Notes: generated by a model from the sequence alone, not told the origin. 64,000 nucleotides of DNA from Bacteroidota bacterium (GCA_947464275.1 CANHVU010000003.1:62001-126000), one strand, 5' to 3'; positions 8,458-17,030 are shown, numbered from the stretch's first letter. Numbers and translations are program-made.

Positions 8458-9377
8458 TTAATAATAAATTCAACTCGCCTATTTTGTGAGTTTGAATCAT
8501 TGATTGGTTTTGTTCCTCCAAAACCCTTTGCTGTTAGTCTGTTCTTGTCAATACCTAATTTACAGAGTTGTAGCAATACAGCTAAGGCTCTTTCCTCTGA
8601 TAGTTTTTGGTTTAAATGCGTATCGCCATTAGTATCGGTATGTCCTTCAATACTCACATTTAGCGAGGGAAATCGTTTTAAAAAACTCGCTAACAAAGCC
8701 AATTCTTCTTCAGATTTGCCAATCATTTCACTTGTACTTTGTTTAAATAAAATATTTTTCGGTATGTATTTAGCTATTGTATCGGCAATAGGTTTGTTTA
8801 AAATAGGTTTGATTTGCTTTGAAACAACTGTAATGTTTTTTAATGGAACTATTGAATCCAATTTTATTGGTTTAATTTCTCGTTTATTGGTAGTGATATC
8901 TAGTAGATTATCTTTATTAATAATTTCTATTGAATAAGAACTTGGTTTTTTCCATTTAAATTCCAATTTACCTTCCAACATTCCATTGAAATAATCAATT
9001 CTAATATCATAAATTTTATCTTTTTCAAAATAATAATTAGTAGCATAAAAAACCTTATTATTTAAATTCCATGCATCTATTATTTTTTTATCATTTATCC
9101 ATAACCGAACACCATCATCAACCACAAAGCCAATTTTGTATTTACCCGATTCAGGTGCTACTATTTTTCCAAAACATTTAACTGAAAAATATTCACTATT
9201 TAAGTTTTCTATTTCACTATTATAGTCCCAATAAAAATTTACATCAGGACTATATTTTGTAGTTACTTTAGTATTAAATTCAGCTCCATTATAATACTCA
9301 ATTATAAAACCTTTTTGCCCAAATATTGATGATAATAAAACCAATTTTAGCAATATGATCAAATAAAATTTTAACAT
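8454..9377 (-). CDS. PA14 domain and OmpA-like C-terminal domain protein
   Basis: This 307-aa protein has a signal peptide ending near Phe-Gly-Gln at residue 21. A PA14-type beta-sandwich follows (about residues 24-150: IEYYNGAEF, FVVDDGVRLWINDKKIID, IDYFNGMLEGKLEFKW), which in other proteins binds glycans. After a linker, a peptidoglycan-binding OmpA domain occupies about 205-307 (SIEGHTDTNG, LSEERALAV, GFGGTKPI, NRRVEFIIN). It is probably periplasmic or outer-membrane associated, linking a glycan to the cell wall. It is the last gene of the compact 11338-8454 set, one base after the beta-barrel gene, and its stop overlaps the convergent selD stop. Confidence 0.85.
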   Translation of the reverse strand: MLKFYLIILLKLVLLSSIFGQKGFIIEYYNGAEFNTKVTTKYSPDVNFYWDYNSEIENLNSEYFSVKCFGKIVAPESGKYKIGFVVDDGVRLWINDKKIIDAWNLNNKVFYATNYYFEKDKIYDIRIDYFNGMLEGKLEFKWKKPSSYSIEIINKDNLLDITTNKREIKPIKLDSIVPLKNITVVSKQIKPILNKPIADTIAKYIPKNILFKQSTSEMIGKSEEELALLASFLKRFPSLNVSIEGHTDTNGDTHLNQKLSEERALAVLLQLCKLGIDKNRLTAKGFGGTKPINDSNSQNRRVEFIIN

Positions 9378-9378
9378 T

Positions 9379-10053
9379 TTAAAAAATAAAATAGCCTAAT
9401 TTGAATCCTATAAGTGGTGAAAATCCATTAAAAGAATAATCCCAAAAAATATTATCGTAATTCCTTAGATTGTTTAGATTATTGCTTGCTTCAGCATTGG
9501 AATAACTGCTGCCTATCCAGCCATTAAAAACAAATTTACCTTTTGAAAAAGTTTGTCCTAAATACAAGCTGCCTGTGGTTTGAATACAATTTGCATCAAA
9601 TTTACCTATTCTATATTCATAAAAAGTTACACCATCATCAATAAATGAAAAATAACCATAATCATTGAGTACAAAATCAAATCTGTTGTGTTGTAATTCT
9701 CCACCAATAAATAAATGATTGTCAGTCTCAGTTTCAAAGTAATATTTAACACCTACATTAAATCCCTTACCATTTATTTCATCATTGTTTCGTTTGCTTT
9801 GGTCTGCAGTGCTACCTATGCTATTTTCTTTGGATTTACCGCCACCTTGATTTACTAATCCTGTATAATATTGTCCTCCAACAAAGATGTGAATTTTTGA
9901 ATTAATGGAATATTCAAAATCAGCTTTAAATCCATTAATAGCTAGGTATAATGGCTGTATATTGAAAGAGAGTTTTGATGAGTCGAAACTATTTTGAGCA
10001 CAAGCTGAATTAATGATAAGAAATGCTACAATTGCTAAGTATTTTTTCATCAT
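9379..10053 (-). CDS. Outer membrane beta-barrel-like protein
   Basis: This 224-aa protein has a signal peptide (MMKKYLAIVAFLIINSACAQ). The rest is alternating hydrophobic and polar strands rich in Tyr, Phe and Gly (KIHIFVGGQYYTG, GFNVGVKYYFE, HLFIGGELQHNRF), ending in LIGFKLGYFIF with a terminal aromatic residue, the typical barrel-assembly signal. I predict an 8- to 10-stranded outer membrane barrel. There is no similarity I can name. It sits 2 bases after an LVIVD gene and 1 base before the PA14-OmpA gene, so these products are made together. Confidence 0.65.
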   Translation of the reverse strand: MMKKYLAIVAFLIINSACAQNSFDSSKLSFNIQPLYLAINGFKADFEYSINSKIHIFVGGQYYTGLVNQGGGKSKENSIGSTADQSKRNNDEINGKGFNVGVKYYFETETDNHLFIGGELQHNRFDFVLNDYGYFSFIDDGVTFYEYRIGKFDANCIQTTGSLYLGQTFSKGKFVFNGWIGSSYSNAEASNNLNNLRNYDNIFWDYSFNGFSPLIGFKLGYFIF

Positions 10054-10055
10054 AA

Positions 10056-10814
10056 TTATTGAGCGTTAGTTTGAATTTTACTCATATGCCAAATGCTATC
10101 GTTCACAAAACCAAGTTGGGTTATTCCATCAGCACCAACCAAAATTAACGAAGAGTCAAGGGGGATAATATCATGCGCTGTAATCGTGTAGTTTTTTTTG
10201 CTTACTAAATTACTTGGGTTGGTTGCATCATACCATCTTAATAAATTATCGCATACAAAAAGATTATTGCCTAATAATCCCAATCCTTTTGGTTTGTTTA
10301 AGTTATAAACCGACATGGTAATTGGGTTAGATAAATTTGAAATATCATAGGTTATTAATTGATTAATGCTTCCCCAGCAGTTTCTTGTGGAGAAACTCCC
10401 TTCGCTATTAAGTGTAACAAATGCATAGTTTTTATTAGCTACCACTGGGTCGCATGCCCTGAAATGGGTTATTAAGGCCGTTTGTGATATTAATAAAGGA
10501 TTTGTAACATCATAAATGTGCATTCCGTTTTGTGAGCCAATAAAAATAGTTTTTTCATCGCGAGGAAATATGGTTTCTATATCAAACCCAATATTAGTTG
10601 AGCTAATTTTATTTGGTTTGTTCGCATTTTTTATATCAAATACGTTTAAATTTTGATGATCGACCGTGTAAAGATAATTGCCAATAATAGCAAAGCGAGC
10701 AGTAGAACCTGCCAAACCAACTCCATTACTTCCTAATGAACCTGTTGTGTCACTTTTACTACATGAACTCAATATAATAAATGATATGCTTATAAAAACG
10801 ATGTACTTTTTCAT
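10056..10814 (-). CDS. LVIVD-repeat lipoprotein
   Basis: This 252-aa protein has a lipobox signal (FIILSSCSKSD, Cys at about 18). The mature part contains LVIVD-type repeats, seen as YTVDHQNLNVFDIKNANKPNKIS, GMHIYDVTNPLLIS and LITYDISNLSNPITM. These repeats form beta-propeller blades in surface proteins of bacteria and archaea, usually as ligand or contact modules. It is probably anchored to the outer membrane. It lies 2 bases from both neighbours, including a second LVIVD gene upstream, which suggests a duplicated gene pair. The ligand is unknown. Confidence 0.7.
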   Translation of the reverse strand: MKKYIVFISISFIILSSCSKSDTTGSLGSNGVGLAGSTARFAIIGNYLYTVDHQNLNVFDIKNANKPNKISSTNIGFDIETIFPRDEKTIFIGSQNGMHIYDVTNPLLISQTALITHFRACDPVVANKNYAFVTLNSEGSFSTRNCWGSINQLITYDISNLSNPITMSVYNLNKPKGLGLLGNNLFVCDNLLRWYDATNPSNLVSKKNYTITAHDIIPLDSSLILVGADGITQLGFVNDSIWHMSKIQTNAQ

Positions 10815-10816
10815 GA

Positions 10817-11338
10817 CTAATTGGTTTTATTCCATTTTACTAAAACTAAATCTGCAGGCCTGTTTTGTTTTAAATGTTCAGGTTTTACTAATAAATTATC
10901 TGGTGGAACAGGTTCTGGAAAAACATCTACAAGACGCTCTGTAACGTTAATTTTATTAGGATTACTTAAATCAATTGTTACTAAATCTGTTGCGTTGTCA
11001 GCATACAAAAAATTTCCTTTAATTGCCATATCAAAACAGCCTAATATTTTAATAAAACCAATATTATTGGGTGCATATGGATCATGATTATCAATAACAT
11101 GAACACCCACACCTGCCTCACTAATAAATAAGTAATTATCCTTAGTATATATTTTAGCAGGCGTACCTAATGTTCGTGGCGAGCCAATTGATATGGAGTT
11201 TTCTAAATCAACCCTTTTCATAAAAACAGGATCATATTTAGTATACACTATTGGCTTTTCGCACTTAGAACTGCTTAAGCTAATAAATACCAATAAGCCT
11301 ATTGAAAGTTTAACGGATAAATGTTTAAATTTTGGCAT
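10817..11338 (-). CDS. Short LVIVD-repeat protein
   Basis: This 173-aa protein starts with a signal-like stretch ending at SLSSSKCEKP, so it may be a lipoprotein with Cys at about 27. It has propeller-type repeats (YLFISEAGVGVHVIDNHDPYAP, FLYADNATDLVTIDLSNPNKI) like the following gene, but only about two clear units, fewer than a full propeller. It is the first gene of the compact four-gene set. The C-terminal tail (PADLVLVKWNKTN) is not repeat-like. It may pair with the next LVIVD product to complete a propeller; that is a guess. Confidence 0.65.
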   Translation of the reverse strand: MPKFKHLSVKLSIGLLVFISLSSSKCEKPIVYTKYDPVFMKRVDLENSISIGSPRTLGTPAKIYTKDNYLFISEAGVGVHVIDNHDPYAPNNIGFIKILGCFDMAIKGNFLYADNATDLVTIDLSNPNKINVTERLVDVFPEPVPPDNLLVKPEHLKQNRPADLVLVKWNKTN

Positions 11339-11414
11339 GACAATTAATTTTATTAAATCAAATATTGCACAATTATTTTACAAGAACAATTAGGCAGAAA
11401 AAAATTATCAAAAA

Positions 11415-11825
11415 TTAACTTTTAAAAAAGGGGGCTAATGCTTCAACTAGTATTGCAGGTGCTTGTGTTAGCCTATTTGTTTTCATATCAATGTTTACCA
11501 ACTCCACTTCAGCTTTGGTTATCAATTCATTTTGTGGGTTATAAATTTCATAATGAAAATGAATTCTAACCTTTGGCATTTCTTTAATTGTAGTTACGAT
11601 AATTAATTCATCATCGTAGTATGCCGATTTTATATACTTACAATTTAGACTTAAAACGGGCATCATGATACCACTATCTTCAAAACTTTTGTACGACAAT
11701 CCGATTTGTCGCAAAGCGTCAGTACGCCCTATTTCTAGGTATTGAGCATAATTTCCATGGTAAACTACACCCATTTTATCGGTTTCTGCATAGCGCACTC
11801 TTACTGTTGTTTTACTGGTAAACAT
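11415..11825 (-). CDS. Acyl-CoA thioesterase, YbgC/FadM (4HBT) type
   Basis: This 136-aa hotdog-fold protein has the family signature VRYAETDKMGVVYHGNYAQYLEIGR-like run near the N-terminus, including the catalytic Asp of ETD and the His-Gly-Asn loop. It hydrolyses acyl-CoA or acyl-ACP thioesters in the cytoplasm. The length is normal. It is 10 bases downstream of the PorE-like gene on the same strand, so the two may be cotranscribed, although no functional link is obvious. Confidence 0.9.
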   Translation of the reverse strand: MFTSKTTVRVRYAETDKMGVVYHGNYAQYLEIGRTDALRQIGLSYKSFEDSGIMMPVLSLNCKYIKSAYYDDELIIVTTIKEMPKVRIHFHYEIYNPQNELITKAEVELVNIDMKTNRLTQAPAILVEALAPFFKS

Positions 11826-11835
11826 ATGGTGGTTT

Positions 11836-13734
11836 TTATTGAATAATTTTAAATTCTGTTCTTCTATTTTTACTTCTGTTTGCTTCCGTACTGTTATCTA
11901 CAAGCGGTTGATTATCGGCATATCCTTTAAATGATAATCTTGTCATTTCAATTTTATTGGTAATTAAATAATCGTAGACAGCTTTTGCACGGTTATTTGA
12001 AAGGATAAGGTTATCTTGTTTTTTACCTTGATTATCGGTATGCCCTCCAATTTCTATTTTCAGTTTTGGATTTACTTGTAAAAATTGCACCAGTTTATCC
12101 AATTCAGTAACTGATTCAGGTTTTAAATCAAATTTTCCTGTTTCAAAAAATATATTCTTTAATACCACTTTGGCCCCTGCTGAAATTGGTATCAATGGCA
12201 CATCTAAAAATAATGGATTGGTATTATTCTGTTCTTTTAAACTAAAGTTTTCGGAATAAAACATATAACCAGCCAAGCTAACATTTAAAGCATAGTTTTT
12301 ATTGCCTTGCAAGCTTAATAAAAATTCCCCAGTGGTTTTATTGGAGCGCGATTCAATTACTGTTTTTTTTGTCGCCAAGTCAATTAATTCTAATTTAGCA
12401 GCTAACTTATTTTTTTTAATTGCATCATAAACTACCCCTTTAACATAACCTGTTTGATCAGGGCGTGCTTGTTTGTATAATTCAAATTGGTAAATATCTA
12501 ATCCGCCAAATCCACCTTTTTTAGCTGATGAAATAAATGCATTAATACCATCGCTGGTAATGCAAAAACTTTGTTCATCTTCATTGGTATTAATTGGATA
12601 GCCAATATTAACAGGTGTTTGCCAACGACCATTAACCGTTCTTTTACTACTGAAAATATCCAAGCCGCCCATTCCGGGGTGTCCGCTACTTACAAAAAAC
12701 AAAGTTTTATCGTCTAAGGCTATAAATGGATATTGTTCCTCACCTTCGGTATTAATTTCTGGCCCTAAGTTTACAGGAGGAGCCCAACGACCATTATTAT
12801 AACTTGTCATCCAAATATCGCTGCCACCAAATCCACCTGGCCTATCACTAGCAAAGTAAACGCTCTTACCGTTAAAAGATACACTTGGCTGAGTTTCCCA
12901 TCTGCGGGTATTAACAGGCGAGCCTAAATTTTTGGGTTCGCTCCATTGATCCCCATTAAGCACACTTAATAAAATATCGCAGCTATTCTCTACTTCGCCA
13001 CAATAGGTATAAAATATATATTGGCCATCAGCACTAATAGAGGCAGTGCCTTCGTTCTTGTCGCTATTAATGGGAGTGCCAATAGATTTAGCCTTTGAGT
13101 AACCTTTGCCGTCTTTTTTACTTATATAAAAATCTTCATTACCAGTTCTTCTATCTCCAATATTTCTTGTAAATAAAAGTGTTTGCCCATCGGCTGTTAG
13201 AACTGGAAAATAGTCATCGTAAATTGAATTTACATTTGAACCTAAACTGATAGGATTATAAGGAACTGGATTTTTTACAGCATTTGCTGCAAAATCTATA
13301 TTTTTTTCTAACTTTAATCCAACTGGCTTGCGGGCAAACCAATCGGGGAACTGAATGAATTTTTTAATATTTATTTGAGCACTATCGTATTTTCCATTTG
13401 CATACATATAACTTGCCATACCTAAATAACTTAATGGAAAATTAGGGTTTATAGTTACGAGTTTATTATATAGCTCTTGTGCCTTTTCTTCTTGTTCATT
13501 TTTTTCATACAAATCGGCTAAAAGCATGTGTGCATCAATGTAATTTGCATCTATTTCAAGTGCTTTTTTACATAATGAAATGGCTTCACCATAATTTTGA
13601 AGAGTAAAGTTTTGAAGTGCTTGATTAAATATTTTATCAGCTTTTTTGTTTTGGGTGGAAGTAAATGGTTTATCCTGCGCTAAAACCGATAAATTCATTA
13701 ATAAAACGAATATAAAAAGGGTGCTTTTAAACAT
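11836..13734 (-). CDS. PorE-like protein: TPR, PD40 propeller, carboxypeptidase-regulatory and OmpA domains
   Basis: This 632-aa protein has a signal peptide (to LSVLAQ). TPR repeats follow at about residues 25-125 (ALQNFTLQNYGEAISLCKKALEI), then WD40-like PD40 blades at about 160-435 (SADGQYIFYTYCG, SVYFASDRPGGFGGSDIW). Next come a carboxypeptidase-regulatory-like fold at about 445-515 (GYVKGVVYDAIKKNKLAAKL) and an OmpA peptidoglycan-binding domain at about 530-632 (EIGGHTDNQGKK, NRRTEFKI). This domain order is that of PorE of the type IX secretion system, which ties the secretion machinery to the cell wall. Bacteroidota carry several paralogues with the same layout, so PorE itself is likely but not certain. 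Confidence 0.8.
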   Translation of the reverse strand: MFKSTLFIFVLLMNLSVLAQDKPFTSTQNKKADKIFNQALQNFTLQNYGEAISLCKKALEIDANYIDAHMLLADLYEKNEQEEKAQELYNKLVTINPNFPLSYLGMASYMYANGKYDSAQINIKKFIQFPDWFARKPVGLKLEKNIDFAANAVKNPVPYNPISLGSNVNSIYDDYFPVLTADGQTLLFTRNIGDRRTGNEDFYISKKDGKGYSKAKSIGTPINSDKNEGTASISADGQYIFYTYCGEVENSCDILLSVLNGDQWSEPKNLGSPVNTRRWETQPSVSFNGKSVYFASDRPGGFGGSDIWMTSYNNGRWAPPVNLGPEINTEGEEQYPFIALDDKTLFFVSSGHPGMGGLDIFSSKRTVNGRWQTPVNIGYPINTNEDEQSFCITSDGINAFISSAKKGGFGGLDIYQFELYKQARPDQTGYVKGVVYDAIKKNKLAAKLELIDLATKKTVIESRSNKTTGEFLLSLQGNKNYALNVSLAGYMFYSENFSLKEQNNTNPLFLDVPLIPISAGAKVVLKNIFFETGKFDLKPESVTELDKLVQFLQVNPKLKIEIGGHTDNQGKKQDNLILSNNRAKAVYDYLITNKIEMTRLSFKGYADNQPLVDNSTEANRSKNRRTEFKIIQ

Positions 13735-13821
13735 GCAAGCAATATATTCAATAATTGTGCTAAAAAAATGATGTTAATTTTAGGTGGATTTTTTTAATAA
13801 AATTATTAAAAATTTTACCGC

Positions 13822-14247
13822 TTAAGTATTTTGTTCTATTCCATTTTGTATTGCTGCTTTTAGAATATCCATATTAATATCCTTCAATTTTTTAAATTTG
13901 ATACAATAACCACTTACACTTGCTTTGCCAATATCTTTACCAAAAGTATTGTTCAAGTAAGTTTTATCTTTAATACCCATAATATAAACTGAAATCCCTG
14001 TAGTATTGGCACTCAAACCTATTTGATAAAATGCTCTCGTTTTTCCATCAGCATATGTAATGGTAAGTGTTCCGTACCCAATATTAGGATTAGAAACTAC
14101 TTTATTTTCACTGTTTTTACCATCTAAGAACCAAAGCTTGCAGGCTGGCATCATTTCCAAAATTAGTTGATGCAGTGTTTGCAAATCGCTACATTTTGCC
14201 TCAGTTTGACTTAATATATATTCATTTATTTGTTCTTGAATATTCAT
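13822..14247 (-). CDS. DUF1801 domain protein
   Basis: This 141-aa cytoplasmic protein is of the DUF1801/YdhG-like fold, identified by the mid-protein run YADGKTRAFYQIGLSANT, followed by GISVYIMG, and the late GKASVSGYCIKFKKL. The family has a small alpha/beta fold related to frataxin/iron chaperone-like proteins, but its role is not settled. It is monocistronic, with 165 bases of AT-rich DNA before it and 87 after. Confidence 0.75.
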   Translation of the reverse strand: MNIQEQINEYILSQTEAKCSDLQTLHQLILEMMPACKLWFLDGKNSENKVVSNPNIGYGTLTITYADGKTRAFYQIGLSANTTGISVYIMGIKDKTYLNNTFGKDIGKASVSGYCIKFKKLKDINMDILKAAIQNGIEQNT

Positions 14248-14412
14248 GTAAATTGTGATTAAATACCTTAACTATTTGTTTAATAGTGTTGGTTAAAGTT
14301 ATGTTTCCTTTTAACAAAAGTGTTTTATTTTAAAGGTGCAAAGCGTTACCATTATTGCGTTTAAAACTTAAAGGTATACTCACTATTTTTTTGTATAATT
14401 TATTTTAGACTA

Positions 14413-14919
14413 TTAATTTATTGATATTACTTTTTCGTATGCTTTTCGGGGTGCTCCCATTAACAACACCTCACCACAATACACATAACCCAGTTTATCA
14501 AAAATTTTGAGCATGGGTATATTGTCAAAATTAGTATCCACCTTAATACTATAAACATTTTCTTTCACACACAAATCCTCTATCATCTTAAATAAATTTG
14601 TAGCAACTCCTTTTCTTTTTACTGCATTTAATGTTGCCACTCGGTGTATTACCACATAATCGCCATTGGTTAGCCATTTTCCTTTTATATCATTGTAAGC
14701 TGGTTCAATGCCAAATATAATAGCCGCATATGCTATTATCAAATTATTATCAACTAGCACATACCCATATCCATTCGAAATATCATTATGAACAACTTGT
14801 TCATTTGGATAACCATTTTGCCATTGGTCGCTGCCATCCAGCTTCCTTTGCAGAATAGCTTGCTGTAATATTTCCCAAATAGCAGGTATTTCTATAAAAG
14901 TGGCCTTTCTTAAATTCAT
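14413..14919 (-). CDS. GNAT family N-acetyltransferase
   Basis: This 168-aa protein has the GNAT acetyl-CoA-binding motif A in the run VATLNAVKRKGVATNLFKMIE (Arg/Gln-X-X-Gly-X-Gly/Ala type) at about residues 100-120, then IKVDTNFDNIPMLKIFDKLGY (motif B). The N-terminal half has the usual YVLVDNNLIIAYAAI strands. It is a cytoplasmic acetyltransferase of unknown substrate. The gene stands 31 bases upstream of nothing functional in common; the neighbour 32 bases away on the same strand is a DUF3703 gene. Confidence 0.85.
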   Translation of the reverse strand: MNLRKATFIEIPAIWEILQQAILQRKLDGSDQWQNGYPNEQVVHNDISNGYGYVLVDNNLIIAYAAIIFGIEPAYNDIKGKWLTNGDYVVIHRVATLNAVKRKGVATNLFKMIEDLCVKENVYSIKVDTNFDNIPMLKIFDKLGYVYCGEVLLMGAPRKAYEKVISIN

Positions 14920-14950
14920 ATTATTCTATTATTTTAAGTATTGGGTTGAA

Positions 14951-15319
14951 TTATTTTTTTGTTTGATGAATAATTTGGCTCAAATCTTCAGGTATTTGCA
15001 TTGGCTTCAACGGAGGAACATTTGCACCACCTGTATTACCAATTGGAATTTCTCCAACAAATGATTTTACACCACCAAAAACCAAACGTGGTATTTGGCC
15101 AAAAACTTCTTTAATATTTTTTGTACTAATTCCAAAGCCCAACATTTTATAATGAACAATAGTATGAGCCAAAGGATAAGGTTGCCCTAAAATGTGCGCT
15201 CTTTCAAGATGTTGCCAACACAAATGGTAGTGTTTTAACTTAAAAGCAATAGCCGCATTGTTAAGTTCTCTTTTAAAATATGGAACAAGTTTCTCGGGAA
15301 TTTTTGTATTAATTTTCAT
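14951..15319 (-). CDS. DUF3703 family protein
   Basis: This 122-aa protein is matched to DUF3703 by HYHLCWQHLERAHILGQPYPLAHTIVH-type sequence at about residues 32-58 and the later RLVFGGVKSFVGEIPIGNTGGANV. The family is small, cytoplasmic and without known activity. The His-rich central helix could bind a metal, but that is not shown. It lies upstream of the GNAT gene on the minus strand with a 31-base gap. Confidence 0.8.
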   Translation of the reverse strand: MKINTKIPEKLVPYFKRELNNAAIAFKLKHYHLCWQHLERAHILGQPYPLAHTIVHYKMLGFGISTKNIKEVFGQIPRLVFGGVKSFVGEIPIGNTGGANVPPLKPMQIPEDLSQIIHQTKK

Positions 15320-15435
15320 GGTTAATTTAAAACACTTTTATATAGTTAATTTATAAATTTGAAGGACTCAGTGCAATTCAATTATTGCCGAATAAAACCA
15401 ATTTGTAAAAAATAAACAAAGTAATTTTATTGAAT

Positions 15436-15834
15436 TCAATTTGTAATTACCACTTTGCTTGAGGTTGGAGTTTTCACCAACCTACTCATTAAATTGGTCG
15501 GTGAAAATACCGACCAAAGGCAAATTTGCTCTCCAAATTGAGCATTGATTTGAACTGTATCCTTTTGAATTGGGTCAATTTCATTGTCATTGTCAAAATC
15601 AAATGAACGATTGATAGTAATGGAAAGCTCATTAAATTTTATGGTTGTAAATTTGTCACTTTCTTCTTCCTCATTTGTAAGTGCTAATGGGTTACCTGTT
15701 TGATCAGAAATACTGGTAATTTCACTATCTATACTGTCTATTTGGGTTGCTTCACCTTTGTTTGACAAAGAATTGTTACACGAACAAAGTATTGTTATTG
15801 TTATAATGCTAATTATGTTTTGTAGTGTTTTCAT
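15436..15834 (-). CDS. Small hypothetical lipoprotein
   Basis: This 132-aa protein has a lipobox (ITILCSCNNS, Cys at about 18-20) and an acidic, Ser/Thr-rich mature part containing DFDNDNEIDPIQKD, which could be a single EF-hand-like acidic loop. No family is recognised. The last 20 or so codons (NLMSRLVKTPTSSKVVITN) are written across two DNA hairpins of a repeat type seen again at 33913, so the C-terminus may have been replaced by insertion of that repeat. The gene is monocistronic. Confidence 0.5.
   Translation of the reverse strand: MKTLQNIISIITITILCSCNNSLSNKGEATQIDSIDSEITSISDQTGNPLALTNEEEESDKFTTIKFNELSITINRSFDFDNDNEIDPIQKDTVQINAQFGEQICLWSVFSPTNLMSRLVKTPTSSKVVITN
15463..15517. repeat. 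Tandem pair of short hairpins (GGTTGG/GGTCGG type)
   Basis: Two hairpins lie within 55 bases. 15463-15482 pairs GGTTGG with CCAACC around a small loop; 15494-15517 pairs TTGGTCGGT with ACCGACCAA perfectly over 9 bp. Both resemble the perfect 10-bp hairpin at 33913-33936 (AAGGTTGGTG/CACCAACCTT). They lie inside the 3' end of the lipoprotein ORF rather than after it. Confidence 0.55.
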
Positions 15835-16006
15835 AATATTTTTTCTAAAGTCATAGTGTGAATCCTATATACATAGGGCTTATTCAAAAACGTTCGGTAA
15901 ACATGCTAATAAAAGATAAAAAAACAAAATGAATTATTAAAATGCATTTTTTTACTAGTATTAAATATTAGATAAGTCATAATTGAACTTTACCAATTTA
16001 TATTCT

Positions 16007-16588
16007 TTATTTTTTGTATTGGTAATGTCCAATTATTTTGAAGTTAAACAAACAGTCCTCCAGTACTTGTCCACCGCCAATATTATGAACTATTAAAAAT
16101 CTTTCACCATTTAAAGATTTCTTATTCACTATTATCCCAATATGTGTAACTGAACCTCCAAGATTCCAACATACAATATCACCCGGTAAATAATCAGTTG
16201 AATTAGTTGATATTGGTTTGGAAGTCCCTTTTCTATTAAAAAATGTCATTAAGTTAGGAACACGCCTGTGGTCAATGTTTTTATCAGGCGTATTTAACCC
16301 CCAATTGGTTGGGTATTTTGAAAAATTTGTTTTCATATCCTCATGAACCTCTTTTTGTAAATCAATTCCCAATTTTCTATAAGCCCTAATTACCACATCA
16401 GTGCATACTCCTTTGCCATTTGGAACATCACCATTTGGATAGTCAATTTGAATGTAAGTTGGATCGTAACTAACATTTTGTTTCGTTAATGTAAATGCAG
16501 AGTCTGCCAATTTTTTATAAAAATTAGCTTGTCCTGAAGCAATAGAAACAGCAGAAATAAATAATAGGATGAAAATTGTTTTTGTCAT
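16007..16588 (-). CDS. DUF1287 family (NlpC-like) secreted protein
   Basis: The ORF track starts at 16609, but Met 8 (16588) opens a normal signal peptide (MTKTIFILLFISAVSIASGQ), so I take that start, giving 193 aa. DUF1287 is identified by YDPTYIQIDYPNGDVP, GVCTDVVIRAYRKLGIDLQ, DHRRVPNLMTFFNRKG, PGDIVCWNLGG and THIGIIV. The Cys of GVCTD and the His of THIG fit the NlpC/P60 catalytic pair, so it may be a periplasmic amidase or peptidase acting on cell wall peptides. The precise substrate is not known. Confidence 0.85.
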   Translation of the reverse strand: MTKTIFILLFISAVSIASGQANFYKKLADSAFTLTKQNVSYDPTYIQIDYPNGDVPNGKGVCTDVVIRAYRKLGIDLQKEVHEDMKTNFSKYPTNWGLNTPDKNIDHRRVPNLMTFFNRKGTSKPISTNSTDYLPGDIVCWNLGGSVTHIGIIVNKKSLNGERFLIVHNIGGGQVLEDCLFNFKIIGHYQYKK

Positions 16589-16630
16589 AATTGGAGTATA
16601 TAACGCCAATTCGTGAAATATATTTCACAA

Positions 16631-16656
16631 AAAAAGCCTCCACTTGGAGGCTTTTT
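16631..16656 (-). terminator. Rho-independent terminator
   Basis: The perfect stem AAAAAGCCTCC/GGAGGCTTTTT has a short loop and, read on the minus strand, a run of seven T. It would end transcription coming from the minus-strand membrane protein gene (stop at 17031) before the DUF1287 gene. Confidence 0.8.
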
Positions 16657-16883
16657 GGTAATAATGATTAATTATGTTTTAAAACTTAACAAATAATCAA
16701 AAAGCTCATATTACGCTGTAATTTGTTAAAAAAACATGCTGAACGACATCAGCACAAAATTATTTTCAAAAAACACCTTGCTGCCCATGGAGGTTAAATA
16801 TTTTTATTTTCTTACTGTTTGTTTACCAATTTCTCGTTTTAATATCAATACTTTTAATTTTATTGTCGTTTATGTTTTGGAAA
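16657..16883. other. Intergenic stretch without a supported gene
   Basis: Together with the flanking terminator and palindrome, this forms a 442-base gap between genes. The 61-codon plus-strand ORF in the track (16736-16921) has no homology I recognise and runs into the palindrome, so I do not call it. I see no promoter box of the expected type. Confidence 0.5.
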
Positions 16884-17024
16884 AACGTTATGGTACTACA
16901 GCGAGTTTGGGACTAAATTAAGACCATTCTTCGGATTTTCATCCCGAAGCTTCGGAACCCAAATACAAAACCATTTTTTCATTAAGCCCAATGCCCAAAT
17001 CCGTTGTAGTGTCTGTTAGTCGTT
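16884..17024. repeat. Large imperfect palindromic intergenic element (attC-like in layout)
   Basis: The left arm (16884-16926, beginning AACGTTATGGTACTACAGCG and continuing AGTTTGGGAC) pairs with the right arm (16981-17024), which on the minus strand reads AACGACTAACAGACACTACA, then ACGGATTTGGGC. The centre holds the perfect 12-bp palindrome CCGAAGCTTCGG (16944-16955). It begins 6 bases after the stop codon of the minus-strand gene 17031-17615. Long imperfect palindromes directly after a lone orphan gene are the layout of integron cassette attC sites, but canonical RYYYAAC/GTTRRRY ends are not present in full. It could equally be a dispersed palindromic repeat. Confidence 0.5.
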
Positions 17025-17030
17025 CGGTTT

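Noticed and set aside
16736-16921. 61-codon plus-strand ORF in the track
   Set aside because: No recognised product, no promoter or good ribosome site, and its 3' end is part of the palindrome at 16884-17024.
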